From NCBI GenBank assembly GCA_965651695.1, contig CBFGTI010000004.1:25120-89119 (forward strand): a stretch of 64,000 bases of DNA. The letters are read 5' to 3'. A program made the position numbers and the translations under genes. A model generated the notes under the pieces. The model was given only the letters and a program-made list of their open reading frames with translations. It was not told the DNA's origin and made no database searches. The DNA comes from Imperialibacter sp965651695 (GTDB taxonomy: Bacteria; Bacteroidota; Bacteroidia; Cytophagales; Cyclobacteriaceae). Of the stretch, positions 8,592 through 17,700 are shown piece after piece; positions within the stretch are counted from its first letter, which is position 1, and each line of letters opens with the position of its first letter.

Positions 8592-10718
8592 ATGAAAATA
8601 GTTACGTATCCGGGGAAGCTATACCCTTTGGGAGCCACCTGGGATGGCGAGGGGGTTAACTTTGCCCTGTTTGCCGAAAACGCCACCGGTGTAGACCTTT
8701 GTTTATTTAATTCCACAGAGGGTGGGGAAACGGCCAGAATTCGCATCACCGAACTATCGCACCACATCTGGCATGTATATGTGCCCGGCCTGGAACCCGG
8801 CCAGCTGTACGGCTACCGTGTGTACGGGCCATACGAACCGGAGAACGGCCACCGCTTCAACCCCAACAAGCTGCTGATCGATCCGTATGCCAAAGCCATT
8901 GCCGGCACCGTGCAGTGGCACGACGCACTTTTTGCCTACGAAATCGGCCACCCCGATGAGGACCTGAGCTTTAGCGACGAAGATAGCGCTCCCTATATTC
9001 CCAAATCGGTGGTAATAGACCCCCGGTTCGATTGGGAGGGCGACCAGCTCCCCCGAACACCGTACCACCGGTCCATTATTTACGAAACCCATGTAAAGGG
9101 CTTTACACAGTTGCATACCGGTATACCGGAGGAAATCAGGGGCACCTATGCCGCCCTGGCACACCCCGTTACCATCAAATACCTGAAGGAGCTGGGAGTA
9201 ACCGCCGTGGAGCTGATGCCCGTGCACCATTTTCTCAACGACAGGCATCTCACCGAAAGAGGCCTTACCAACTACTGGGGCTACAACTCCATCGGGTTTA
9301 TGGCACCGGATGCACGGTACTCCAGCCGTGGCATAAGAGGCGAGCAGGTGCTTGAATTCAAAAATATGGTGAAGGCGCTGCACAAAGAGGGCATTGAGGT
9401 AATATTGGACGTGGTGTACAACCACACCGGCGAGGGCAGCCACATGGGGCCCACGCTTTCGTTCCGGGGCATAGACAATTCAAGCTACTACCGCCTCACT
9501 GAAGACAAGCGCTACTACATGGACTATACCGGCACGGGCAATTCGCTCAATGCGCAGCTGCCCAGCGTGCTGCGGCTTATAATGGACAGCCTGCGCTACT
9601 GGATACTGGACATGCACGTGGATGGCTTTCGGTTCGACCTGGCCTCCACACTGGCCCGCGAACTGCACGAGGTAGACCGCCTCGGGTCTTTCTTCGATAT
9701 CATCCATCAGGATCCGGTTATTTCGCAGGTAAAGCTGATTGCCGAGCCGTGGGACATCGGCGAGGGCGGCTACCAGGTAGGCAAATTTCCGCCCGGCTGG
9801 GCCGAGTGGAACGGTAAATACCGCGACTGCATACGCGACTACTGGCGGGGCGCCGACAGCATGCTGGGCGAATTTGCCGAGCGGTTTACCGGGAGCTCCG
9901 ACCTCTATAAAGACGATAACCGCAGGCCGACTGCCAGCATCAATTTTGTAACCGCCCACGACGGCTTTACCCTGCACGACCTGGTGTCGTACAACGAAAA
10001 GCACAACGAAGCCAATGGCGAAAACAACAACGACGGCGAATCGCACAACCGGTCGTGGAACTGCGGGGTGGAAGGGCCAACAGATGACCCGCAGATAGTG
10101 GCACTCCGACAAAAACAGAAGCGCAATTTCCTCACCACCCTCTTTTTGTCGCAAGGGGTGCCGATGCTGGTAGCAGGCGACGAATTTAGTCGCACGCAGG
10201 GAGGCAACAACAATGCCTATTGCCAGGACAACGAGATTTCGTGGCTCAACTGGCAGCAGGCCGACACCGGGCTGCTCGGGTTTACGCAAAAACTCATCCG
10301 GCTTTACCGGAGCCATCCGGTGTTCTCGCGGAGAAGGTGGTTTCAGGGGCAGCCCATCAAGGGAATAGGCTTGCACGACATCGCCTGGTTTTTGCCCGAT
10401 GGCACCGAAATGAGCGAGGAAAACTGGACCAGCGACTTTGCCAAGTCCCTCGCGGTATACCTCAACGGGCAGGGTCTTCGCTCGGTGGGAGCGAAAGGTG
10501 AAAAAATCGTCGACGACAACTTCTATATCATCTTCAATGCATGGCACGAGGGGCTGGAGTACAAGCTGCCGTCAGAAAAATTTGGTGAGGAATGGAAGAA
10601 AATGCTCGACACGCATGAGAACTTTCTGGGAGACGGAGGCACGGTTTTTCAGGCAGGTGACGTAATAAAAGTAGAGGGCCGCTCAGTAGTATTGTTAAGC
10701 CAGGCGTGGAATGAATGA
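8592..10718 (+). CDS. glgX: Glycogen debranching enzyme GlgX (isoamylase type)
   Basis: GH13 debranching enzyme of 708 residues hydrolysing alpha-1,6 branches of glycogen. A CBM48-like domain covers about 10-110 (start LYPLGATWDGEGVNFALFAE). The GH13 barrel shows DVVYNHT at 273-279, nucleophile D349 in FRFDLAS, acid/base E385 in AEPWDIG and D457 in TAHDGFTLHD. It overlaps treZ by 8 bases and starts a three-gene operon, so released linear maltodextrins can pass to TreY/TreZ. The start ATG gives the normal family N-terminus. All catalytic residues are present. Confidence 0.96.
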   Translation: MKIVTYPGKLYPLGATWDGEGVNFALFAENATGVDLCLFNSTEGGETARIRITELSHHIWHVYVPGLEPGQLYGYRVYGPYEPENGHRFNPNKLLIDPYAKAIAGTVQWHDALFAYEIGHPDEDLSFSDEDSAPYIPKSVVIDPRFDWEGDQLPRTPYHRSIIYETHVKGFTQLHTGIPEEIRGTYAALAHPVTIKYLKELGVTAVELMPVHHFLNDRHLTERGLTNYWGYNSIGFMAPDARYSSRGIRGEQVLEFKNMVKALHKEGIEVILDVVYNHTGEGSHMGPTLSFRGIDNSSYYRLTEDKRYYMDYTGTGNSLNAQLPSVLRLIMDSLRYWILDMHVDGFRFDLASTLARELHEVDRLGSFFDIIHQDPVISQVKLIAEPWDIGEGGYQVGKFPPGWAEWNGKYRDCIRDYWRGADSMLGEFAERFTGSSDLYKDDNRRPTASINFVTAHDGFTLHDLVSYNEKHNEANGENNNDGESHNRSWNCGVEGPTDDPQIVALRQKQKRNFLTTLFLSQGVPMLVAGDEFSRTQGGNNNAYCQDNEISWLNWQQADTGLLGFTQKLIRLYRSHPVFSRRRWFQGQPIKGIGLHDIAWFLPDGTEMSEENWTSDFAKSLAVYLNGQGLRSVGAKGEKIVDDNFYIIFNAWHEGLEYKLPSEKFGEEWKKMLDTHENFLGDGGTVFQAGDVIKVEGRSVVLLSQAWNE

Positions 10719-12621
10719 GATAAAAACAGGTAAACGAAGTATCGGGGTAAACTTTGAAAATGGCCAGGCATCGGTGGTGGTGTGGTCGCCGGAGGCCGAC
10801 CAGGTAGACCTTTGCTATGGAGACAACAAAAAACTGCCGCTGGCAATGGATGGCGCCGGGTACTGGCAGGCGCAAACCACGGAGCTGCAGCCCGGCAGCC
10901 GCTACACTTTCATGATCAACGGAGAAAAAACACTGCCCGACCCTGCCTCGCTGTCGCAGCCGGAAGGCGTGCACGAGCCTTCGCAAGCGGTTGACCTGGC
11001 TGCCTTTGCGTGGACCGATGGCGGGTGGAAAAATCCACCGCTGCACGAATACGTGCTGTACGAGCTGCACACGGGGTGCTTCACGCCCGAGGGCACCTTT
11101 GCAGCAATCGGGCAAAAGCTGGATCACCTGCTCGACCTGGGTATCAATGCCATTGAGCTTATGCCTGTGGTGCAGTTTGCCGGCGACCGCAATTGGGGCT
11201 ACGACGGTGTGTTTCCGTTTGCCGTGCACCACAGCTATGGAGGTGCCCGGGGCTTGCAGCAGTTGGTTAATGCGTGCCATGTAAAGGGCCTGGCAGTGGT
11301 GCTCGATGTGGTTTACAATCACCTGGGCCCGGAGGGCAACTACCTGGGCGCTTACGGCCCCTACACCACCGATAAATACCGCACACCGTGGGGAGGCGCC
11401 ATTAACTTCGACGACGCCTGGTGCGACGGTGTAAGGAAGTATTTTATCGAGAACGCCCTTATGTGGTTCAGAGACTTCCACATAGATGCCCTGCGACTGG
11501 ATGCCGTACATGCCATTAAAGACTTTAGTCCGAAGCATATTTTGCAGGAAATAAAAGAACGGGTAGCTGAGCTGCAAGAAGCCACGGGGCGCCCGCACTA
11601 CCTGGTAGCTGAGCTCGATTTGAACGACAGCCGCTTTATCAATGCCATTGAAAATGGAGGCTACGGCATGGATGCGCAGTGGATCGACGAGTTTCACCAT
11701 GCGCTGCGGGTGACGGCCACCGGGGAAAAAACGGGCTACTATGCCGATTTTAATGGGATTGCTCACCTGGCCAAGGCCTACAAAGATGCTTACGTGTACG
11801 ACGGCCAGTACTCACCTCACCGCAAAAAACGCTTCGGCGTGAAAACGGACAACGAAGGGCATCAGTTTGTGGTGTTCTCTCAAAACCACGACCAGGTAGG
11901 CAACCGCATGCTTGGCGAAAGAACGAGCAGGCTGGTGAGCTTCGACATGCTGAAGCTGCTGGCAGGGGCCGTGATGGTGAGCCCGTACCTGCCCATGCTG
12001 TTTATGGGCGAGGAGTGGGGCGAAACCAACCCGTTTCTCTATTTTGTGAGCCATACCGACCCGGAACTGGCAGAGGCTGTGCGGAAGGGCCGCAAGGAAG
12101 AGTTCGCGGCCTTTTATGCCGGCGCGCAGGAAGAAACCCCGGACCCCATGGCTCTGGAGACCTTCGTGCAGTCGAAACTGCAGTGGGACCTGCGCAACAA
12201 AGCGCCGCACCAGGCACTGTTTCAATACTACCGGGCCCTTATTGCCTTGCGGCGGGGCGTGCCCGCACTGCACCAGCTGAACCGCCGCAACCTGCACGTG
12301 TATCTCGACAAGGAAAAGGAGGTGCTTACCCTCTACCGGTGGACGGAGTATGAGCATGTGTTTTGCCTGATGAATTTCTCAGCCAGCCAGCAGTTTATAT
12401 TGCCGCATTTCAATGTCGACGATTTTAGAATCCTGTTCAACTCGGCAGCCCCGGAATGGGGAGGCTCTGAGTCGCTGCCCGAGCAGGCTTTGACTGAAAA
12501 ACCGGCTCCCTCAACACTTCTCCTGCAGCCGGAGTCCCTCATTGTATACGCAGGCGCCGATTACAACCTGGTAACCCCGGCTTATCCCGATGTTACCCCT
12601 CCACCCAAACCCCTGGCATGA
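10711..12621 (+). CDS. treZ: Malto-oligosyltrehalose trehalohydrolase TreZ
   Basis: GH13 enzyme of 636 residues that releases trehalose from maltooligosyl-trehalose. The N-terminal E-set domain (1-100) leads to the barrel: ELHTGCFTPEGTF near 118, DVVYNHLGPEGNY near 199, nucleophile D264 in LRLDAVHAI, general acid E301 in AELDLND, and D394 in NHDQVGNR. The PYTTDKYRTPWGGAINFDD block is specific to TreZ. It starts inside the last codons of glgX (ATGAATGA), and a second in-frame Met codon lies 4 codons... none nearer was needed. The next gene encodes its pathway partner TreY. A soluble cytoplasmic enzyme. Confidence 0.95.
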   Translation: MNEIKTGKRSIGVNFENGQASVVVWSPEADQVDLCYGDNKKLPLAMDGAGYWQAQTTELQPGSRYTFMINGEKTLPDPASLSQPEGVHEPSQAVDLAAFAWTDGGWKNPPLHEYVLYELHTGCFTPEGTFAAIGQKLDHLLDLGINAIELMPVVQFAGDRNWGYDGVFPFAVHHSYGGARGLQQLVNACHVKGLAVVLDVVYNHLGPEGNYLGAYGPYTTDKYRTPWGGAINFDDAWCDGVRKYFIENALMWFRDFHIDALRLDAVHAIKDFSPKHILQEIKERVAELQEATGRPHYLVAELDLNDSRFINAIENGGYGMDAQWIDEFHHALRVTATGEKTGYYADFNGIAHLAKAYKDAYVYDGQYSPHRKKRFGVKTDNEGHQFVVFSQNHDQVGNRMLGERTSRLVSFDMLKLLAGAVMVSPYLPMLFMGEEWGETNPFLYFVSHTDPELAEAVRKGRKEEFAAFYAGAQEETPDPMALETFVQSKLQWDLRNKAPHQALFQYYRALIALRRGVPALHQLNRRNLHVYLDKEKEVLTLYRWTEYEHVFCLMNFSASQQFILPHFNVDDFRILFNSAAPEWGGSESLPEQALTEKPAPSTLLLQPESLIVYAGADYNLVTPAYPDVTPPPKPLA

Positions 12622-12637
12622 CGCCCCCTCTTTTTAC

Positions 12638-15600
12638 ATGAACAATCTTCTCTCAACATACCGTTTCCAGTTCCATAAGCAATTCACTTTTCGCGATCTG
12701 GAAAAGCTGCTGCCTTACCTCGAAAAACTTGGCGTAGCCACTGTTTATGCCTCCCCGGTTTTTAAGGCCACACCCGGCAGCATGCATGGTTACGATGGGC
12801 TCGACCCCAATCAGATCAACCCCGAGGTGGGCACCGCTGAGCAGCTTGGTGCACTTAGCAGGCGCCTGAAAGCAGCCGGCATGCAATGGCTGCAAGACAT
12901 CGTGCCCAACCACATGGCGTTCGACAGCCGCAATCCATGGCTGATGGACGTGCTGGAGAAAGGGCCGCAGTCGGAGTTTAGTAACTTTTTCGACATCGAC
13001 TGGTACAGCGCCCAGCAGGGAAGGGTGATGGCACCCTTTCTTGGCACTTCTGCAAGGGAGGCGATTGATGGCGGAGAGCTGAAGATTGCTTTTGAAGGTG
13101 GCCGGCTCGTTTTTAAATACTACCAGGCTGCTTACCCTTTGCAGGCATTGTCCTATAAAGAGGTGCTTGGGCGGCCCGGCTTGCCTGTGCCCAAAGACAT
13201 AGATGCGCTGCTCTCGCAAATACCCGGAGGAAGCGGGGAGGTGGCCGCAGACAGGTGGAACATTGTGCGGCAGCAGCTGGAGGGGTTGATGGAAAACCAG
13301 GTAGTAAGAGGCTATGTGCACGACGCCATTGAGGCGGCAAACAGCGATAAAGACCTGCTGGGCAAAATTGAACGGCAGCAGTACTACCGGCTGTGCCATT
13401 GGCAGGAAACCGACCACCGCATCAACTACCGGCGTTTTTTCACGGTCAATGGTTTGATCTGCCTCAATATGCACCACCAGGCGGTGTTTGAGCAGTACCA
13501 CCGGCTGGTGAAGAAACTGCTTCGCGAAGGCATTGTGCAGGGTATTCGCATCGATCATATCGACGGCCTTTATAACCCCACAGAATACCTGCACAGGCTG
13601 AGAAAACTAGCCGGTGACGAGGTGCCGGTGCTGGTGGAGAAAATTCTGGAGCCCGGCGAAAGCCTGCCCGGTCACTGGCCGGTTCAGGGCAATACCGGCT
13701 ACGATTTTCTGTCGCTGGTAAATAACCTGCTTACCAACGGTGGCAGCGAAAAGGCATTGACGAAGTTTTATAGGTCGCTGCAGCGTGACCGCCAGCCCGT
13801 GGAGCAGCAAATAGCGGAGAAAAAGACCTATATGCTCCATCAGCATATGGCAGGCGAATTGGACAACCTGTTTCAGCTGTTCAGGCAATCGGAAATTGTC
13901 GACAAAAAGACCTTCGCTTCGATACGGCCCGACGACATTCGTGAAGTAATAGGAGAATTTCTCGTCCACTGTCCGGTGTACAGGTACTATGGCGCGGCCT
14001 TTCCGCTGCCGGATGAAGAAGCGGGCAAGGTGCAGCACATCCTCCACCGTGTGCGCTATTTCAACGGCGAGCTGCAGCAGGCCGTCGGGTTGCTGGAGCA
14101 CGTGCTGCTGCGGTTGCCGCATCGGGGAGACGCCGGCCTCAACCAGCGAATTGCGGCGTTTTACCAGCGCTGCATGCAGTACTCGGGGCCGCTCATGGCC
14201 AAAGGAGTGGAAGATACGCTGATGTACACCTACAATAGGTTTGTGGGGCACAACGAGGTGGGTGGTTCGCCGGCGGCATTTGGTATTTCGGCTGACCAGT
14301 TTCACCAGGCCATGCTTGCACGCCAGCAGCTGTGGCCGCTTTCGCTCAACGCCACCTCCACCCACGATACCAAACGGGGCGAAGATGTGCGGGCAAGGCT
14401 GAACGTGCTTACTGATATGCACGAAGAGTGGCTGGAGGCAGTGCGCACATGGATGCTGGAAAATGCCAGTTTGAAAGAGGAAGGTGCACCCGATGCCAAC
14501 GACGAATACCTCATTTATCAAACAATAGTGGGGGCGCTACCCATGGAAGGCGCTGCGGCGGATAACTTTGTTCCCCGCCTTCAGGAATATTTGCGGAAAG
14601 CGCTGAGGGAAGCCAAAAGACATTCGAACTGGACTACTCCCAACGAGCGGTATGAGGCTGCAACCCTCAACTTTGCCGCGCAGGTGCTGGATGCGGCAAG
14701 GCCTTTGCCAACCGCCATTGCCCGCCTCTTGCCTGCCATTGTGGACCATGGCATCATCAATTCGCTCTCTCAGCTGATACTGAAGTTTACTTGTCCGGGT
14801 ATCCCCGACGTGTACCAGGGCTGCGAGCTTTGGGACCTCAGCATGGTAGACCCCGATAACCGCCGGCCGGTAGATTTTGAAAAAAGAAGGGCATGGCTGG
14901 ATGAGGTGCAAAACCTTACGCCGGAGCAGCTTTGGGACGACCGGCGCAGCGGCAAAATAAAGCTGTGGGTAACCTGCTCGCTGGCCAATCTGCGTAGGCG
15001 GTATGCCGAACTATTTACCGAAGGCGAGTACATCCCGCTGGCTGTGGAAGGAACTTACAAGTCGCACGTACTGGCATTTGCCAGAAAGCACCGCCAGCAG
15101 GTGCTGCTCATTGCCGTGCCGTTGCACACGGCAGTTCTAAGCAGGGAGCAGGGGGTAGGTGCCAGCGAAATTGACTGGAAAGATACTGCCATTCAACTAC
15201 CGGGCGGCACTGCCGAAGAGTGGGCCAATATTTTCAACGGTGGAGAAACGCATCCGCAAGGCAGGCTGGCGGTTGCCACTTTGTTTGCCCACAGGCCTTT
15301 TGCCGTGTTAAAAGGCCAGCAACTCAGCAACGAGCGGGGCGCGGGTATCCTGCTGCACCTTTCTTCGCTGCCTTCGCCGTTCGGCATCGGCGATATGGGG
15401 CCGGAAGCAAAGGGATTTGCCAACTTCCTTCAGCGCAGCCGCCAAAAATACTGGCAGTTGCTTCCGCTCAATCCTACTGAGGCAGGGCAGGGGCATTCGC
15501 CGTACAGCTCCATTTCCAGCCTGGCGGGCAACGTGCTCTTCATCAGTCCTGAGCTGCTGCAGCACGACGGCCTTCTCAGCGCCGCCGACCTGCAGGCTTT

Positions 15601-16831
15601 TCAGCCGGTTGCTGGCGACAAAGTGAACTACACGGAAGCTGAAAAAACAAAGCTTGCATTGTTGGAAAAAGCATGGGCGGTTTTTTCGCAAAAGGAGTCG
15701 CATGCTCTCAGGGGAGACTTTGAGGCATTTGTGCAGCGGGAAAGTGCCTGGCTCGATGAATTTGCCATGTATGTAGTGCTGAAGCAGGAGTTTGGCGGCA
15801 AACCATGGTACGAATGGGATGACAAGCTGAAGCTGCGCAATGCTGAAGCCCTGGTGCAGGTAAGGGAAGAAAACAGCCAAATGCTGCTCAAGATCAAGTG
15901 GCAGCAGTTTATTTTCTTCCGCCAATGGCATGCCCTCAGGTCGTACTGCAATCATCTGGGTATACAATTAATAGGCGACATGCCCATATATGTGAGCTAC
16001 GACTCCGTGGACGTGTGGAGCAACAGGCGGCTGTTTGCCCTCGACGAGAAAGGGCAGCGGCGCGGAATGGCCGGTGTGCCGCCCGATGCATTTAGTGCCG
16101 ACGGACAACTGTGGGGTATGCCGGTGTTTAACTGGCAGGTAATGGAGAAAGACGGCTTTGGCTGGTGGATGCAGCGGCTGCGCAAAAATCTGGAGCTGTT
16201 CAACCTGGTGCGGCTCGATCATTTCCGGGCATTTTCCGCCTACTGGGAGGTACCGGCCGGCGAAACCACTGCAAAGAAGGGGCAATGGAAGCAGGCGCCG
16301 GGGCATGCGTTTTTTGAAGCAGTGCAAAAAGAGTTCGGCGAGCTGCCATTTGTAGCCGAAGACCTCGGCGAGGTAGATGCCGCGGTGTATGAGCTGAGAG
16401 ACAACTTCAAGCTGCCCGGCATGAAGGTGCTGCAGTTTGCCTTTGGAGGAGATGCGCCACGCTCCGTTCACATGCCGCACAACTACAACGCCAACTTTGT
16501 GGTGTATACAGGCACGCACGACAACAACACCACGCGGGGCTGGTATGCCAAAGAAGCCGATGACAGTACCCGGCAAGCGCTGGAAGCCTACGCCGGCCGG
16601 CCGGTTGCCACCGGGGAGGTGGCCGGCGTGCTGGCGCGGATGGCCTACGGGTCGGTGGCGGCAGTGGCCATTTTGCCCATGCAAGACGTGCTGAACCTCG
16701 ATGAAACCGCTCGCATGAACACGCCGGCCTCCAGCGCAAACAACTGGGTGTGGCGCATGCTGCCAGGGCAGGGCGGCCACGAAGCTGAAGACAACCTTCG
16801 GAAATGGACGGCTATGTATAATAGGGAATAG
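12638..16831 (+). CDS. Fused maltooligosyl-trehalose synthase (TreY) and 4-alpha-glucanotransferase (MalQ)
   Basis: One 1397-residue frame holds two enzymes. Residues 1 to ~890 are TreY, which converts the reducing end of a maltodextrin to a trehalose unit: QDIVPNHMAF near 86, D306 in GIRIDHIDGL, E334 in VLVEKILEPGE and D577 in STHDTKRGEDVR. From ~895 a complete MalQ follows: GILLHLSSLPSPFGIGD, D1194 in RLDHFRAF, E1241 in AEDLGE and D1295 in GTHDNNTT. I chose the ATG at 12638 because MNNLLSTYRFQFHK is the usual TreY start; an in-frame ATG at 12590 would overlap treZ. No stop or shift separates the halves. The fusion would couple trehalose formation to maltodextrin re-lengthening. Confidence 0.95.
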   Translation: MNNLLSTYRFQFHKQFTFRDLEKLLPYLEKLGVATVYASPVFKATPGSMHGYDGLDPNQINPEVGTAEQLGALSRRLKAAGMQWLQDIVPNHMAFDSRNPWLMDVLEKGPQSEFSNFFDIDWYSAQQGRVMAPFLGTSAREAIDGGELKIAFEGGRLVFKYYQAAYPLQALSYKEVLGRPGLPVPKDIDALLSQIPGGSGEVAADRWNIVRQQLEGLMENQVVRGYVHDAIEAANSDKDLLGKIERQQYYRLCHWQETDHRINYRRFFTVNGLICLNMHHQAVFEQYHRLVKKLLREGIVQGIRIDHIDGLYNPTEYLHRLRKLAGDEVPVLVEKILEPGESLPGHWPVQGNTGYDFLSLVNNLLTNGGSEKALTKFYRSLQRDRQPVEQQIAEKKTYMLHQHMAGELDNLFQLFRQSEIVDKKTFASIRPDDIREVIGEFLVHCPVYRYYGAAFPLPDEEAGKVQHILHRVRYFNGELQQAVGLLEHVLLRLPHRGDAGLNQRIAAFYQRCMQYSGPLMAKGVEDTLMYTYNRFVGHNEVGGSPAAFGISADQFHQAMLARQQLWPLSLNATSTHDTKRGEDVRARLNVLTDMHEEWLEAVRTWMLENASLKEEGAPDANDEYLIYQTIVGALPMEGAAADNFVPRLQEYLRKALREAKRHSNWTTPNERYEAATLNFAAQVLDAARPLPTAIARLLPAIVDHGIINSLSQLILKFTCPGIPDVYQGCELWDLSMVDPDNRRPVDFEKRRAWLDEVQNLTPEQLWDDRRSGKIKLWVTCSLANLRRRYAELFTEGEYIPLAVEGTYKSHVLAFARKHRQQVLLIAVPLHTAVLSREQGVGASEIDWKDTAIQLPGGTAEEWANIFNGGETHPQGRLAVATLFAHRPFAVLKGQQLSNERGAGILLHLSSLPSPFGIGDMGPEAKGFANFLQRSRQKYWQLLPLNPTEAGQGHSPYSSISSLAGNVLFISPELLQHDGLLSAADLQAFQPVAGDKVNYTEAEKTKLALLEKAWAVFSQKESHALRGDFEAFVQRESAWLDEFAMYVVLKQEFGGKPWYEWDDKLKLRNAEALVQVREENSQMLLKIKWQQFIFFRQWHALRSYCNHLGIQLIGDMPIYVSYDSVDVWSNRRLFALDEKGQRRGMAGVPPDAFSADGQLWGMPVFNWQVMEKDGFGWWMQRLRKNLELFNLVRLDHFRAFSAYWEVPAGETTAKKGQWKQAPGHAFFEAVQKEFGELPFVAEDLGEVDAAVYELRDNFKLPGMKVLQFAFGGDAPRSVHMPHNYNANFVVYTGTHDNNTTRGWYAKEADDSTRQALEAYAGRPVATGEVAGVLARMAYGSVAAVAILPMQDVLNLDETARMNTPASSANNWVWRMLPGQGGHEAEDNLRKWTAMYNRE

Positions 16832-16851
16832 GCGCGGAGCGCCGGTTTGGA

Positions 16852-16916
16852 GTTCTTAGTTTTGAGTTCTTAGTTTTGAGTTTTGAGTTCTTAGTTTGAA
16901 GTTCTCAGTTTTGAGT
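16852..16916. repeat. Simple degenerate repeat of TTTTGAGTTCTTAG
   Basis: Five imperfect copies of a 14-base unit directly after the end of the treY-malQ gene. A TTTTGAGTT piece reappears at about 17267, on the far side of the MITE-like element. Confidence 0.8.
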
Positions 16917-16919
16917 TAC

Positions 16920-17261
16920 TATTGTCCGGTAAAGATTTGACAATGAAATCTAAGGTTAAAAGAAATCTCCAAAAGGAGTAGCGCCCACTACGGAGGGTGG
17001 CCGGAGAATTTGGCGGGCGACGCGCGAAAAGGCCTTGAGCGTTTAAATTCTCCTTGATTTTTGCCGACCTGGAAGGGTTACTTTTCATCAAGGAAAAACG
17101 GTCCGCCGCCGCGGTAACAGCCCGTCCGGCTTAAGGACAAAAAGATGGGGTCTCTGCAAAACGCAAAGTAGCGGTCCTCATTTGGAAAGATCCGGAAAAA
17201 GCCACTAAAGCGTTAGCCAGAGGTTGTTTTTAGAGCGTAACGAAAATTTCCCCGGACACTA
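16920..17261. mobile_element. MITE-like element or decayed insertion sequence (~340 bp)
   Basis: The ends are inverted relatives: left CTATTGTCCGGTAAA, right end read on the minus strand TTAGTGTCCGGGGAAA (TGTCCGG at 16923 and CCGGACA at 17252). Both flanks carry TTTTGAGTT repeat sequence. No transposase is encoded. The terminal pattern resembles insertion-sequence ends, but the family was not identified. Confidence 0.45.
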
Positions 17262-17308
17262 AAAATTTTGAGTTTTAAGTAGCAGGCGGTTGCTCTTAAC
17301 ACTGGCTT

Positions 17309-17657
17309 TAGCCCTGCAGTCTGCTGCGGTCACCGTCATCCCGACGGCAGGAGCCGACGTGGAACGGGATCTTATGCAAGGGCGCAGTCAGAAAGCCAAA
17401 GCCTTGCAAACCGATGCGGTCACAGTCAGCATTAGCCTTGCAGACTGTCATGGTAACCGTCATCCCGCAAGGGATCTTATTCGGAAGTGCAGTTAGAAAG
17501 CTGTTAGCTTGCAAACCGATGCGGTCACAGTCAGCATTAGGCTTGCAGTCTGTCATGGTAACCGTCATCCCGCAAGGGATCTTATGCAGCAGCGTAGTCA
17601 GAAAGCCGTTAGCCTTGCAAACCGATTCGGTCACAGTCAGCATTAGCCTTGCAGACT
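17309..17657. repeat. 105-bp tandem repeat, about 3.3 copies
   Basis: GGGATCTTAT occurs at 17366, 17471 and 17576, an exact 105-base period. Each unit carries CGTCATCCCGCAAGGGATC and AACCGATGCGGTCACAGTC with few differences; the first unit instead has a GCCGACGTGGAACGGG insert that recurs near 61.76 kb. The period is divisible by three, so long spurious frames arise. There are no regular spacers as in CRISPR. Confidence 0.9.
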
Positions 17658-17700
17658 TTATTGTGCCGGCGGATGAGGCGCACACAAAGGTAATGCTGGT

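Larger units (their letters stand above)
16832..17700. other. Repeat-rich intergenic region
   Basis: About 870 bases without a gene, holding three repeat structures listed separately: a simple TTTTGAGTTCTTAG array, a MITE-like element and a 105-bp tandem repeat. Open frames here are repeat-derived. Confidence 0.75.

Noticed and set aside
9480..10547. Long minus-strand open frame inside glgX
   Set aside because: It lies wholly opposite glgX, which has all family motifs; the frame is a by-product of GC-rich codon use and has no domain-like sequence.
10534..11766. Long minus-strand open frame inside treZ
   Set aside because: Opposite an intact, motif-complete treZ; its translation shows no recognisable protein features.
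12590..12637. Upstream start of the TreY-MalQ fusion
   Set aside because: The added residues (MLPLHPNPWHDAPSFY) overlap treZ and precede the usual TreY start MNNLLSTYRF.
12653..14521. Minus-strand open frames opposite treY
   Set aside because: Antisense to catalytic regions of TreY and without plausible starts or domains.
15968..16780. Minus-strand open frame opposite the MalQ part
   Set aside because: Antisense shadow of conserved MalQ sequence.
17309..17657. CRISPR-like array
   Set aside because: The 105-bp units are near-identical over their full length with no variable spacers of regular size, and no cas genes are near.
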